Positions 48,220 through 52,209 of a stretch of DNA of 64,000 nt are shown one piece after another (the stretch's first letter is position 1; each line of letters starts with the position of its first letter). The position numbers and the translations under genes were made by a program. Under the pieces are notes generated by a model. It had not been told where the DNA came from and searched no databases. It was given only the letters and a program-made list of their open reading frames with translations. The stretch comes from Enoplosus armatus (taxonomy: Eukaryota; Chordata; Actinopteri; Centrarchiformes; Enoplosidae): positions 14,653,704-14,717,703 of the forward strand of contig NC_092188.1 in assembly GCF_043641665.1 (NCBI RefSeq), in the 5' to 3' direction.

Positions 48220-50996
48220 CAGTTTAAGCCAGGGAATTTGCATAAGTGCATGCATGCAGGATCGCTGTCAACCAATTATTGAAGAAATCTGTATGCAAGG
48301 CGTTTCCCCGCTGCCATTAGAAGCAGCGCGACAGGCACTGCCCAGAACTTCCTTTCTTGATTGGCATCCTCACCTCCTCTGTCGACTGCCCTTGTCATTC
48401 CCCTCTCTACCTATGGCACCTTTTTTTCTACACAGTGCAACACCGCTGCCAAGGAGAGGGCAACTTAACACAGCATGTGAGAAATCAAATCACACAAAAA
48501 TAACACACATGTCTCCCTCTCTCGGCCCCTCTCTACATTTGTGTGTATGTTTCCTATATGTGTGACAATGATATACAAGGGTAGGGAGGAAAAGTCAAAG
48601 GAAGTGCATTGTAAGCATACTGTATACATGTGTGGGTTTGAGAGTAGTGCAAAAAAAAAAGTACATTGTGTAAATCCCACCTCCGCTGAGCCAATTCCTC
48701 CATGCATCGTTGGTGTCTTTGCAGCCCAATTTGCATGACTTACAGTTCTCCACTGGTCCTTAAGTATTAGGTGAGATTCCACAGGACAAGGTTATGAACA
48801 CACAGGGACCTCTCTCACACACAGCTCGGGCCCCACTTACACCTGCAGACCCATATATCTCAAAGTCAGTCTGCTGAGTGAGCACAGCTGCGAGTGCCAG
48901 CACGCAGCCTGGGGAGCGCTCAAACACGGGTGTTAACTGGCACACACAGAAATACTGAAACAACCCGAAAAAATGTATCAGTGCAGTACACTCAGATTCC
49001 ATGTTTTCTGTTGCGTCCAAAGCTCCAAGAGGGCCAGCTTGTGGTGTGTCAGTTCCAGTTCCTGCGCTGGTCGGCGTATCGCGACGTTCCCGACTCCAAG
49101 AAGGCTTTCCTCAACCTGCTGGCTCAAGTGCACAAGTGGCAGAGGGAGTGTGGAGAAGGACGCACCGTTGTCCACTGCCTGTGAGTAATCTGTTAGCCAC
49201 ATGCATCATGTACTGGAAATTAAAAAAGAAGGACGCAGTATGCATTCAGTCTCTCTCTGAAAGGCAGTGAATTAGTGCTGTTGAAGAGTGACATTTAAAA
49301 GTGCATTCAAACCAAAAGTTTATTCATGGAGGGGAGTATAACAAAATATGTCAAAAGCATGGCACAACGTGACCAGATCTGTTTGATGATGAGAGACAGA
49401 GGCTGTGTGTCATGTCTCGTCTCTGTGGTGTTTTCTGTGGTTTGGTGCAATGAGATGCAGTGCAGGGTATTTTTCCACGGTAGCGTTTTGTAGTGTAGAA
49501 AATCAAATTGTGGTGTAGTGCTGTGTGCGGTGTTGTGTGCTCCTCTGTTGTCCTAAGCCCCCGGAGTGCACACCCGCTGATGAATATGAATGGGTCCGTC
49601 CAGCTCATTGCCAACCCATCACACGTTCATCCCCAACGCCCCCATCCAAAAGCACATCACTCAGCGCTGTCACACAGTGTTACCCACGACAACCAGGAAA
49701 GAGATTATGGAGATCAAATCAATTATGGCTTAATACAGAATGCGATGGTTCTCACTACAGTAAATCCAGGACTGCCAAAGCACTGACGACGATTGATTAC
49801 CTTAATATTGCTTGTATACGCTGCGGAGGCTTCTGTGCCCACCTTCCCTGCGTTTGTCTCAGGAGAGAGGAAGTGGATTGTCCTCCACTAGTTTATTGAT
49901 ATTGCCTTTCATTTATGATGACCAGGACAATATTTCCGGGGAAATGCCACACTGTGCAGTTATTTCTCAATTTTCTCTTCCATACAGCTTTTCTCATGTC
50001 GCTATTTTTGTATCTAGATGTTGTGTGCACGTGCTGTATGAACTGTATCAAATGCCTGTTTTTCATGAGGTGGCATGAACACCTATCAGATTACACATAT
50101 TCTGCCCTGCTTATACTGTATTATTGTCTTCTAGAAGCTACTTAAACATATTAGGAGGCTCTTTCCCACTGGAGACGGAGATATTGTATATATTGAAATT
50201 TATTGTACATACTCTGCTGTTCATACAATATGATAGCATTAGGAGTACATCATACTGACAGTCAAGGTCTAAACTGCGTCTAATGGAAGGCTAAACAGGG
50301 TGAGTTTATTAATATTGTACATTTCAAAAACAAAGGCTATTTTAAAGTGCACAAATTACAAACATTTAATAAATAAGACGAGTCTACAGCCATTCTTGAG
50401 GCTCTGTGAGACTCTGAGTGGTGCTTTAAGATAAATACATCAGCCTGCTAACATTCTCACAGTGACAATGCTAACATGCTGATGTCTGGGATCACCAAAG
50501 TCATTAGGATTCATCCCCTGGGGACCATGAATGTCTGTACAAAAAATTGTATGGCAATCCATCGAATATTTGACAGACCGATATTTCCATCATGAAAGCC
50601 ACTCTGCTACCATTGCTTTTGTATTAAAGGATAAAAACTAAATGTAAAAGAAATTTAAAAACTTAAGGCACCTTCTCCTCTGCAGTAACGGTGGTGGTCG
50701 CAGTGGGACCTTCTGTGCCTGCAACATTCTCCTTGAGATGATCCAGTACCAGAACATGGTGGACATCTTCTATGCTGTCAAAACTCTACGCAACTGCAAA
50801 CCTAACATGGTAGAGTCCCTGGTAAGAGTGTCTGTAAATAAATAAAGCTGTGTGCTCTGAAGTGGCAAAAATATTCCTGTAATTATTCTCACTTTTTCAC
50901 TTTTTAATTTAAGAATGTTGTATTTTTCCTCAGGACCAGTATCGATTCTGCTATGACCTTGTCCTGGAGTACTTGGACTGCTTTGATGGTAGATAG
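2572..50996 (+). CDS. ptpru: Receptor-type tyrosine phosphatase U (R2B family), 3' part, 25 spliced coding exons
   Basis: R2B receptors are single-pass adhesion molecules with MAM, Ig and four FN3 domains outside the cell and tandem phosphatase domains inside. Here 25 exons join in one frame: 2572-2865, 8915-9232, 10827-10936, 12809-13010, 14583-14685, 14771-15044, 20289-20325, 23496-23634, 24627-24650, 24950-25104, 25807-25994, 32051-32123, 32230-32306, 34792-34809, 36343-36379, 37318-37415, 39643-39759, 40622-40776, 41365-41500, 42219-42368, 44117-44431, 47014-47139, 49023-49180, 50686-50821, 50934-50996. Encoded residues: FN3 repeats about 1-446, membrane helix about 466-487, D1 about 620-890, D2 about 900-1166. 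Signal peptide, MAM and Ig exons are upstream of the window. PTPRU is chosen over PTPRK, M and T because D1 has WPEHG, lacks KNRY and carries the IRINRE insert, and because the juxtamembrane and D2 text match PTPRU as I remember it. Which teleost paralogue (a or b) cannot be told. Confidence 0.95.
2918..3192. mobile_element. hAT-like MITE with CAGTGGTTCCCAA inverted termini
   Basis: Left end CAGTGGTTCCCAACG at 2918 is mirrored by a right end of the form GTTTGGGAACCACT near 3176-3189. The 8 bases before the left end (GCCTAATG) match ACCTAATG just after the right end at 7 of 8 positions, two bases further out than ideal. This fits the 8-bp duplication typical of hAT transposons. There is no transposase frame, so it is non-autonomous. 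Confidence 0.75.
4423..4705. mobile_element. hAT-type MITE relic (TAGGGCTGCAAC family)
   Basis: Starts TAGGGCTGCAACTGATTATTTT, followed by GTTAATCGATTATAAA, AAGATATTCAGTTTACT and a right half with AAAATAGTTTCTGATTAATTATTC, ending near CTCAGCTGTATTAG. This is the layout of a very common teleost element whose ends read TAGGGCTGCAAC and GTTGCAGC-CTA, with ATTAATCGATTA inside. This copy is diverged, especially at the right end. The family match is from memory. Confidence 0.7.
5445..5517. repeat. (TG)n microsatellite
   Basis: About 70 bases of almost pure TG, with two TTTG interruptions at the 3' end. Open frames across it on the - strand (poly-Thr/His) are artefacts of the repeat. Confidence 0.97.
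7683..7703. repeat. Short (GA)n run
   Basis: Pure GA dinucleotides followed by a purine-rich AGGAAGAAGGGAGAGG stretch. Confidence 0.8.
8915..9232 (+). CDS. ptpru: ptpru exon: FN3 repeat 2
   Basis: Encodes the second FN3 repeat, from [18 protein letters not shown] to EVTFQTEED. It includes the [14 protein letters not shown] strand found across R2B receptors (N-T-R-C-H-[ST]-Y) and the NPEGKKE turn. It is 318 bases, phase 1/1, with acceptor CCTGCCAG and donor A|GTAAGT. Three possible N-glycosylation sequons are visible (NLT, NTT, NAS). A glycine run (AGGGGG) in the middle of the repeat looks like a loop expansion. Confidence 0.95.
9233..10826 (+). other. Intron, FN3-2 to FN3-3
   Basis: 1.6 kb, AT-rich. 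It includes a low-complexity patch (about 10131-10250) of GA and TA dinucleotides. No conserved coding segment was seen. Confidence 0.85.
10131..10250. repeat. Low-complexity GA/TA-rich patch
   Basis: Alternating ATATATA, GAGAGA and AAAAA runs, with a second ATATATGTATATACATATATACAT tract at the right end that can fold back on itself. Confidence 0.75.
10827..10936 (+). CDS. ptpru: ptpru exon: FN3 repeat 3, first half
   Basis: Starts in phase 1 after TTCTCGTAG and ends in phase 0 before GTGAGC. It encodes [18 protein letters not shown], then [19 protein letters not shown], the A, B and C strands of the third FN3 repeat. The P-G-x-[IV]-x-x-E-S opening and I-[FL]-L-[QK]-W-x-E-P are R2B signatures. 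The domain is completed by the next exon. Confidence 0.93.
11085..11170 (+). repeat. Dispersed repeat family B, partial copy
   Basis: GTTACTGTTGCTATGATTGG, ACAATCACTG and GAGGGGTTTAGCGAACA are shared, in reverse complement, with 63345-63410. GTTGCTA and ATGATTGGATAATCGCTG are shared with 31560-31590. Three copies in one window make this a repeat by internal evidence alone. Its class is unknown to me. Confidence 0.75.
12026..12072. repeat. Compound (GT)n(TA)n microsatellite
   Basis: Uninterrupted GT run passing directly into a TA run. Confidence 0.95.
12809..13010 (+). CDS. ptpru: ptpru exon: FN3 repeat 3, second half
   Basis: Acceptor CGACAACAG, phase 0 in and phase 1 out before GTAATA. It encodes [18 protein letters not shown], then [21 protein letters not shown] and [20 protein letters not shown]. 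The LHPGTTY motif and the ASTAKGFG-like strand F/G text are characteristic of the third FN3 repeat of R2B receptors. One NET sequon is present. The reading frame runs past the donor into the intron, but the donor, phase and next exon all agree with the end given. Confidence 0.95.
13011..14582 (+). other. Intron, FN3-3 to FN3-4
   Basis: 1.6 kb without a recognised repeat. The block 14090-14300 is AT-rich and non-repetitive, with TAATTG, CAATTT and TTAATTGAC words, and could be conserved non-coding sequence. That needs cross-species alignment to judge. Confidence 0.8.
14583..14685 (+). CDS. ptpru: ptpru exon: FN3 repeat 4, first part
   Basis: Begins after GTCCTCAG in phase 1 and ends in phase 2 before GTGAGG. 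It encodes [20 protein letters not shown], then [14 protein letters not shown]. The T-[IV]-T-V-[ML]-L-[KR]-P-A strand and the RGAPVS hinge are conserved in R2B receptors. Only 85 bases of intron separate it from the next exon. Confidence 0.93.
14771..15044 (+). CDS. ptpru: ptpru exon: FN3 repeat 4 with furin-like site
   Basis: Acceptor CTGTGTCCAG, phase 2 in and phase 0 out before GTGAGT. It encodes TYQVVVEEE, a basic KKVKR stretch (14805-14819), the ECFPLPMS segment, [26 protein letters not shown] and [14 protein letters not shown]. The TVGDN-TYNGYWN-PL block is a hallmark of the membrane-proximal FN3 repeat in this family. R2B receptors are cut by furin-type convertases within this repeat, and KKVKR is the visible candidate. 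One NHT sequon is present. Confidence 0.95.
17888..17925. repeat. (CA)n microsatellite
   Basis: Near-perfect CA tract, one CG interruption at the left end. Confidence 0.95.
18500..18920 (+). repeat. Dispersed teleost repeat, family A, copy 2
   Basis: The fullest of three copies. In order it shows CAACTACTGGATAT, ACATTCATGGTCCCCAGAG, GATCCCCTGACTTTT, CCACCACCATCAGGTCAAAA, ATGTTAGCATGCTAACACGC, ACATTATACCTGCTCAGCAT, and the ending GCACGTTAGCATGCAGACGC then GTGGCTGTAGACTCTTAGTC. Same orientation as 541-870, opposite to 50395-50630. Confidence 0.85.
20289..20325 (+). CDS. ptpru: ptpru exon: short linker before the membrane
   Basis: A 37-base exon with acceptor CTCTTTCAG and donor GTAATT, phase 0 in and phase 1 out. 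It encodes [12 protein letters not shown], the last strand of FN3-4, matching the position of the R2B segment with a [KR]-I-[DN]-C-[VI] core. It was found by phase and motif, since it is too short to stand out as an open frame. Confidence 0.88.
20326..23495 (+). other. Intron before the transmembrane exon (3.2 kb)
   Basis: No confident repeat or coding unit. Two non-repetitive AT-rich blocks (about 21110-21160 with TTGATTAATTATGCC, and 21560-21760 with CAGTTTAATTAAGG) could be regulatory. This is inference only. A - strand open frame at 22321-22662 has no recognisable family. Confidence 0.8.
23496..23634 (+). CDS. ptpru: ptpru exon: transmembrane helix
   Basis: Acceptor TGCTTCTAG, phase 1 in and phase 2 out before GTAAAC. 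It encodes [19 protein letters not shown], then a hydrophobic stretch [20 protein letters not shown] and VIIII, then KKG as stop-transfer. The helix spans about 22-25 residues. The [17 protein letters not shown] text matches PTPRU as remembered and differs from the PTPRK and PTPRM helices. This is the single membrane pass between the adhesive ectodomain and the phosphatase domains. Confidence 0.95.
23635..24626 (+). other. Intron after the transmembrane exon
   Basis: About 1 kb. It includes a dense cluster of TAATT(A/G) sites at 23902-23987 (see next entry). No repeats were recognised. Confidence 0.8.
23902..23987. promoter_or_regulatory. Cluster of homeodomain-type TAATTA sites (candidate enhancer)
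   Basis: Four core sites in 86 bases: TTTAATTAG at 23902, CAATTAG at 23925, TTAATTACG at 23936 and GGTAATTGG at 23979, embedded in otherwise mixed-composition, non-repetitive intron. The sites are seen directly. Any enhancer function is inference. Confidence 0.3.
24627..24650 (+). CDS. ptpru: ptpru 24-nt microexon (juxtamembrane)
   Basis: Flanked by CTCTTGCCAG and GTAAGT, phase 2 in and phase 2 out, so skipping keeps the frame. With the neighbouring bases it encodes G-R-D-Y-Y-S-Y-Y-P, a tyrosine-rich stretch just inside the membrane. Human PTPRU has a similar RDHYAYSYYP stretch at this place (memory). The exon is too short to appear as an open frame and was found by phase matching. The tyrosines could be phosphorylation sites, but that is not shown by sequence. 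Confidence 0.88.
24950..25104 (+). CDS. ptpru: ptpru exon: juxtamembrane segment
   Basis: Acceptor CATTAATAG, phase 2 in and phase 1 out before GTAAGA. It encodes [40 protein letters not shown] and [11 protein letters not shown]. The [18 protein letters not shown] text is PTPRU-like, whereas PTPRM and PTPRK have different residues between the conserved Y-Q and FMD-H. It is cytoplasmic, in the long juxtamembrane region characteristic of R2B receptors. A 299-base intron separates it from the microexon. Confidence 0.94.
25105..25806 (+). other. Intron in juxtamembrane region
   Basis: 0.7 kb, no repeat or coding signal seen. Confidence 0.85.
25807..25994 (+). CDS. ptpru: ptpru exon: juxtamembrane to D1 start
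   Basis: Acceptor TCTGGTGCAG, phase 1 in and phase 0 out, donor GTTAGA (weaker than its neighbours). It encodes [40 protein letters not shown] and [22 protein letters not shown]. The YxTGQLHPA[VI]RVADLLQHI block is shared by all R2B receptors and leads into the first helix of D1. Reading continues through the weak donor for about 70 codons. If the intron were retained, the protein would end before D1. Confidence 0.95.
27255..27530 (+). mobile_element. Probable degraded non-LTR retrotransposon (LINE) fragment
   Basis: The + strand reads CCCCAGGGAGGAGGGCAGGT, CTTTCCTCAGCA, then a frame with [20 protein letters not shown]-x-x-[ED]-Y-F-E-[DE]-L-L-N is the segment between endonuclease and reverse transcriptase in many fish LINEs. 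Stops and short length show it is a relic. The clade is not determined, and the match is from memory of the motif. Confidence 0.6.
27630..27682. repeat. Dispersed repeat end (ACTTTATTGATCCCC motif)
   Basis: GTCAGAATCAGAATCAGAAA followed by TACTTTATTGATCCCC and GGGGGGAAATTAT. This is a very frequent terminal sequence of teleost interspersed repeats in my memory. The parent element cannot be named from this stretch alone. Confidence 0.6.
28689..28757. repeat. (CTTT)n tetranucleotide microsatellite
   Basis: About 17 uninterrupted units. Lysine/glutamate-rich open frames on the - strand here are artefacts. Confidence 0.97.
30400..30556. repeat. Purine-rich (GA/GGA) tract
   Basis: About 150 bases with strong purine bias on the + strand (GGGAGGGAGGGGGGAAGA, GGGGGAGAAGGGATGAAGAG and similar), broken only by a few pyrimidines. 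Confidence 0.75.
31200..31620 (+). repeat. Dispersed repeat family B, long copy
   Basis: CTCACATTTTTGCTCTTGTG, GACACCACCCTCCAAACTCT, GCTCTTGCTACAGCTCC and GTTGCTAAGCTATGATTGG each have a counterpart, in inverted order and strand, at 63390-63530. A shorter copy is at 11085-11170. No coding capacity, so probably a non-autonomous element. The limits are approximate. Confidence 0.75.
32051..32123 (+). CDS. ptpru: ptpru exon: D1 N-terminal part without KNRY loop
   Basis: Acceptor ATCTCTGTAG, phase 0 in and phase 1 out before GTAAGT. It encodes [19 protein letters not shown], then DTLLG(Y). In active R2B enzymes the following segment carries K-N-R-Y, the phosphotyrosine-recognition loop. Here only [15 protein letters not shown] appears. 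The change is not a sequencing frameshift, since the frame stays open on both sides and human PTPRU also lacks KNRY (memory). Confidence 0.93.
32230..32306 (+). CDS. ptpru: ptpru exon: D1, YINANYID strand
   Basis: Only 106 bases of intron precede it. Acceptor TTGCTTCAG, phase 1 in and phase 0 out before GTAAGT. It encodes (Y)[17 protein letters not shown], then [12 protein letters not shown]-[AG]-N-Y-[IV]-D is the conserved core of classical PTP domains. R-V-K-L-H-P matches PTPRU. Confidence 0.95.
32307..34791 (+). other. Intron upstream of 18-nt microexon
   Basis: 2.5 kb. No recognised repeat. The block 33390-33510 is mixed-composition and non-repetitive, otherwise AT-rich. Confidence 0.85.
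34792..34809 (+). CDS. ptpru: ptpru 18-nt microexon (IRINRE insert in D1)
   Basis: Preceded by a pyrimidine-rich region and GGACCCTGTAG, followed by the near-perfect donor GTAAGT. Phase 0 in and out, six codons: I-R-I-N-R-E. It inserts between NYID and GYHRSNHF in D1, where PTPRK, PTPRM and PTPRT run straight through. I recall human PTPRU having IRINRE at exactly this place, so position and text agree. Skipping would give an in-frame D1 of the ordinary R2B form. Confidence 0.85.
34810..36342 (+). other. Intron downstream of 18-nt microexon
   Basis: 1.5 kb, no assigned content. A 165-codon + strand open frame at 35038-35535 shows no recognisable domain and lies wholly inside the intron. Confidence 0.8.
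36343..36379 (+). CDS. ptpru: ptpru exon: D1, [13 protein letters not shown]
   Basis: A 37-base exon, acceptor CTCTTTCAG, phase 0 in and phase 1 out before GTGAGT. It encodes [12 protein letters not shown](G), the conserved F-I-A-T-Q-G-P core of PTP domains, with the final G split by the intron. YHRSNHF rather than YHRPNHY favours PTPRU. Confidence 0.94.
36400..36483. repeat. (GT)n microsatellite
   Basis: About 80 bases of GT with two TTATGTG interruptions at the left end, starting very close to the upstream exon's donor. Confidence 0.96.
36632..36680. promoter_or_regulatory. Second cluster of TAATTA-type sites
   Basis: GAATTAATCATTAGAGG, GAATAATTAAGC and CATTAATTATAG lie within 49 bases. 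The sites are visible. Regulatory role is inference. Confidence 0.25.
37318..37415 (+). CDS. ptpru: ptpru exon: D1, [11 protein letters not shown]
   Basis: Acceptor TCCCACTAG, phase 1 in and phase 0 out before GTAAGT. It encodes [18 protein letters not shown], then [22 protein letters not shown] and IVM-T-LVEVGR are conserved R2B text. The cysteine in QENC (codon 37371-37373) replaces the Thr of PTPRK and PTPRM (HENT) and matches the position of the backdoor cysteine reported for human PTPRU D1 (memory). Confidence 0.95.
37416..39642 (+). other. Intron in D1 with foldback repeat
   Basis: 2.2 kb. A foldback repeat of family C occupies about 37635-37930. The rest is AT-rich and featureless. 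Confidence 0.85.
37635..37930. repeat. Foldback (palindromic) repeat, family C, copy 1
   Basis: The left half contains TTTTGGGAAACACGCTTACT, ATTAGATGAGAAGATC and GTTAGCTTAGCATAAAGACT. The right half contains the inverted equivalents AAGCTAAGCTAAGCTAACT, GATCTTCTC-type text (CAATCTTCTCATCTAACTCT) and GCATATTTCCCAA. CAAAATCCACCTACCAG-like text (ATAAAATCCACCTACCAGCC) sits in the middle. A second copy is at 58260-58625. Such elements are widespread in percomorph genomes. Confidence 0.85.
39643..39759 (+). CDS. ptpru: ptpru exon: D1, [10 protein letters not shown]
   Basis: Acceptor TTTTCAAACAG, exactly 39 codons, phase 0/0, donor GTAAGT. It encodes [20 protein letters not shown], then [20 protein letters not shown]-x-[KR]-Y-W-P-[DE]-D and the LAEY-[VI]RTFA-E strand are R2B-specific. 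YGDIKI rather than Y-DIKVT fits PTPRU. Confidence 0.95.
39760..40621 (+). other. Intron before the WPE exon
   Basis: 0.9 kb with no recognised repeat or coding signal. Confidence 0.85.
40622..40776 (+). CDS. ptpru: ptpru exon: D1 WPE loop and catalytic cysteine
   Basis: Acceptor TCTGTTGACAG, phase 0 in and phase 2 out before GTAATG. It encodes [20 protein letters not shown], then [31 protein letters not shown] and the first two bases of Ser. The general-acid loop reads W-P-E-H-G (GAG at 40676-40678) where active PTPs have W-P-D-H-G. Human PTPRU D1 has the same WPE (memory), and this is the strongest single mark of the orthologue. The nucleophile cysteine codon is 40772-40774. Confidence 0.96.
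40777..41364 (+). other. Intron splitting the D1 P-loop, with inverted-repeat element
   Basis: 588 bases, of which about half (40925-41215) is an inverted-repeat element. The 3' end before exon 41365 lacks a continuous pyrimidine tract. Confidence 0.85.
40925..41215. mobile_element. Inverted-repeat element (MITE-like), family D
   Basis: The left arm GACCACTATGATGTGCAAAG, then GGTCATGTGATTGACGGA, pairs with a right arm whose reverse complement reads GGACTGCTACAATGTGCAAT, then GGGTCATGTGACCGATGG. The loop between is about 200 bases without coding capacity. The arms are visible; assignment to a named superfamily is not possible from this copy. Confidence 0.65.
41365..41500 (+). CDS. ptpru: ptpru exon: D1 P-loop remainder (SVGAGRTG) and Q-loop start
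   Basis: Acceptor TGTGTGCCAG, phase 2 in and phase 0 out before GTCAGG. With the upstream bases the P-loop reads [10 protein letters not shown], then [18 protein letters not shown], then [44 protein letters not shown] matches PTPRU closely. The Cx5R spacing and arginine are intact, but the residue two after the cysteine is Val (GTG 41366-41368) instead of the near-universal Ala. Confidence 0.95.
41501..42218 (+). other. Intron in D1 C-terminal part
   Basis: 0.7 kb, AT-rich, nothing recognised. Confidence 0.85.
42219..42368 (+). CDS. ptpru: ptpru exon: end of D1 and D1-D2 linker
   Basis: Acceptor CCTTTTCAG, 50 codons, phase 0/0, donor GTCAGC. It encodes [18 protein letters not shown], then [18 protein letters not shown] and [14 protein letters not shown]. 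The Q-loop (QTE-EQY across the junction) is intact. LEACLCG and the N-S-S-Q-[IL]-[KR]-E-E-F linker to D2 are R2B text. Confidence 0.95.
42590..42680. repeat. Imperfect ACT/AAT trinucleotide tract
   Basis: Alternating ACTAATACTAAT and ACTACTAC units over about 90 bases. Confidence 0.8.
43965..43990. repeat. (CTC)n trinucleotide run
   Basis: Eight or so CTC units in a pyrimidine-rich region ahead of the D2 exon. Confidence 0.9.
44117..44431 (+). CDS. ptpru: ptpru exon: D2 N-terminal part
   Basis: Acceptor CATTTGCAG, 105 codons, phase 0/0, donor GTAAGG. It encodes [60 protein letters not shown] and [20 protein letters not shown] then SNSAW. K-N-R-S-M-D is the D2 counterpart of the KNRY loop, and [13 protein letters not shown] and [11 protein letters not shown] match PTPRU. 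The segment DRALAF differs from the DRCLPF I remember in human R2B members. Confidence 0.95.
44432..47013 (+). other. Intron in D2 with LINE relic
   Basis: 2.6 kb. A degraded LINE on the - strand takes up about 44990-45775. A C-rich run (CCCCCCCCCAC) precedes the next acceptor. Confidence 0.85.
44990..45775 (-). mobile_element. Degraded LINE reverse-transcriptase fragment (CR1/L2-like)
   Basis: On the - strand 45649-45753 reads [17 protein letters not shown], then [11 protein letters not shown], the block of RT that normally reads GSVLGPxLFxLYxxPLG. Next comes AYDIKSYL in place of the catalytic YADDTQLYL, so both catalytic aspartates of the box are lost or shifted. Further on, 45531-45594 reads [18 protein letters not shown], the usual C-L-x-x-I-x-x-W-M-x-x-x-x-L-x-L-N segment. 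Multiple stops and indels mark it as dead. It lies antisense to ptpru. Confidence 0.85.
47014..47139 (+). CDS. ptpru: ptpru exon: D2, CVQYWPEPG
   Basis: Acceptor CTGCCTGTAG, 42 codons, phase 0/0, donor GTGAGT. It encodes [19 protein letters not shown], then [20 protein letters not shown] and VTR. C-x-Q-Y-W-P-E-x-G and the DED-[IV]-R-FR-N block are conserved D2 text. PEPG--QYG--EVEF fits PTPRU. Confidence 0.95.
47140..49022 (+). other. Intron in D2
   Basis: 1.9 kb with a GT microsatellite at 48179-48214. No other feature recognised. Confidence 0.85.
48179..48214. repeat. (GT)n microsatellite
   Basis: Pure GT run. Confidence 0.96.
49023..49180 (+). CDS. ptpru: ptpru exon: D2 region lacking WPD, ending in HCL
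   Basis: Acceptor TTGCGTCCAAAG (A at -3, an uncommon context), phase 0 in and phase 2 out before GTGAGT. It encodes [40 protein letters not shown] and [12 protein letters not shown](L). Where an active domain has W-P-D-x-G, this has W-S-A-Y-R-D, as in PTPRU. The D2 cysteine codon is 49176-49178. Confidence 0.94.
49181..50685 (+). other. Intron splitting the D2 P-loop
   Basis: 1.5 kb. Contains the inverted third copy of repeat family A at 50395-50630, ending about 55 bases before the next exon. Confidence 0.85.
50395..50630 (-). repeat. Dispersed teleost repeat, family A, copy 3 (inverted)
   Basis: Reverse complement contains CAAAGGTATTTCC-free but clear family words: ATTGCCATACAATTTTTTGT, ACATTCATGGTCCCCAGGGG, ATGACTTTGGTGATCCC and CAGCATGTTAGCATTG. 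These line up in order with 541-720 and 18560-18790. Confidence 0.8.
50686..50821 (+). CDS. ptpru: ptpru exon: D2 P-loop [12 protein letters not shown]
   Basis: Acceptor CTCCTCTGCAG, phase 2 in and phase 0 out before GTAAGA. It encodes [18 protein letters not shown], then [18 protein letters not shown] and CKPNMVESL. Joined to the previous exon the P-loop is H-C-L-N-G-G-G-R-S-G, keeping Cx5R spacing. FCAC after the loop is PTPRU-like. The P-N-M-V-E segment leads to the final helix. Confidence 0.95.
50934..50996 (+). CDS. ptpru: ptpru last coding exon and stop
   Basis: Acceptor TTTTTCCTCAG, 21 codons including the stop: [20 protein letters not shown] then TAG at 50994-50996. D-Q-Y-x-F-C-Y-[ED]-[VL]-x-LEYL is the C-terminal helix of D2 in R2B receptors, and the protein ends a few residues later, at the expected length. 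Confidence 0.95.
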   Translation, partial: DQYRFCYDLVLEYLDCFDGR

Positions 50997-51129
50997 CAAC
51001 TAAATGTTTACCACAGTGGCGGTATCCCACGCGCTGGAGATTCGATTTTAAGGCAACCCAGTGACCCCTCTACTTAAATGTTTGGACCTGTGGACTTGGC
51101 ATTGAAAGGACTGCAAAGGAAGGAGAGGG

Positions 51130-51135
51130 AATAAA
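51130..51135 (+). promoter_or_regulatory. Proximal AATAAA polyadenylation signal (possible)
   Basis: Single AATAAA 134 bases after the stop codon. A GT/T-rich stretch follows (TGATATCCTCCTTGTTGGTG and TTTTCTCTTTTGATATTTTT), as a downstream element would require. Confidence 0.35.
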
Positions 51136-52196
51136 AACATGGTCATGGTTCTAACTTTTAACCTTTAATGTACAGCTGTGATATCCTCCTTGTTGGTGAT
51201 GTTTTCTCTTTTGATATTTTTTGTGCTTTTCTTGGTCCTCTTTGCCTCCGGACTAAAGCTCTTTTGTGCTAAGGGTTTCTGTAGCAGCAAAACAATATTC
51301 TGAGCTACAAAATGGACCTGTCTATTCTGAGGAGGGGTCACCTTGGCTGTGTTTCATCGTTTCATTCAAACAGCGAGGTGGCTGCAGAGTTACAGCAGAA
51401 ACATCTAAACGTGGAAGCATTTTCTTCTCTCTTAAGAGCTACATACAACAGCAGTCCACTGTGGTTGTGGCATGACTTATCTACCATACCATAAACTGCC
51501 TTATTCTCTGATGATAGGACGGATTTATTCAAATCACTGAGTAAATCTGAAAAGGTTGTCATATTGGTGTACAAACAGCAACAAGAGATTTTAACATGAG
51601 ACCAGCCCAGTCCTCAACAGTGTTGATGCAGAACCTGTACAGTAGTGCAATGTGTTGTATTTTTGCCATGATGTTTGTGCTGGATTACCATGTGTGCTAT
51701 AGGTGGATGTTTCCAGGGACCACAGCACTGGGCCTGGTGCCACCACAGGAGATTCCTGTCTCATTATTGTCACAGTGCCAATCCCATTGACTGACTTGAA
51801 TCCTCTCTTTACGTTGTTCTACTTCTTCATCTTGATATATGCCTACAAACATACAGTATGTACTGCATCAACTAATGTTCTCGCTCCAAAGTGATTGTTT
51901 GTATTTTATACCCAGCGGGAAAGAAAAAGGAGCAGGTGGAAACTGTTAGAAATGTACTGACATGCCATTGTAGTGGTGTGAAAAATGATGTTCCATTAAT
52001 GCTGTGGTGAAGTGTCCAAACCAGTGCTGCGTTACAGGTTTGAGTCTGTGACTCCTTTTATTCCATTCTTGTCTGAGGCATTTGGTTGTACTATAAACTG
52101 TCTAAGCAATCTAAACCAGTTTGAATTTTATCATAACCCTTTGAGGTAGGGGGTTCATTTTGACATGAATATTAGTTGTTGTACCTAGTGATGTAA

Positions 52197-52206
52197 AATA
52201 AATAAA
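52197..52206 (+). promoter_or_regulatory. Distal tandem polyadenylation signal (AATAAATAAA)
   Basis: Two overlapping AATAAA hexamers, followed directly by a TA microsatellite. Most likely main 3' end of ptpru. Confidence 0.55.
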
Positions 52207-52208
52207 GT

Positions 52209-52209
52209 A

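Noticed and set aside
2572..50996. PTPRK, PTPRM or PTPRT instead of PTPRU
   Set aside because: Those have KNRY and WPDHG in D1, no IRINRE insert, and different transmembrane and D2 text.
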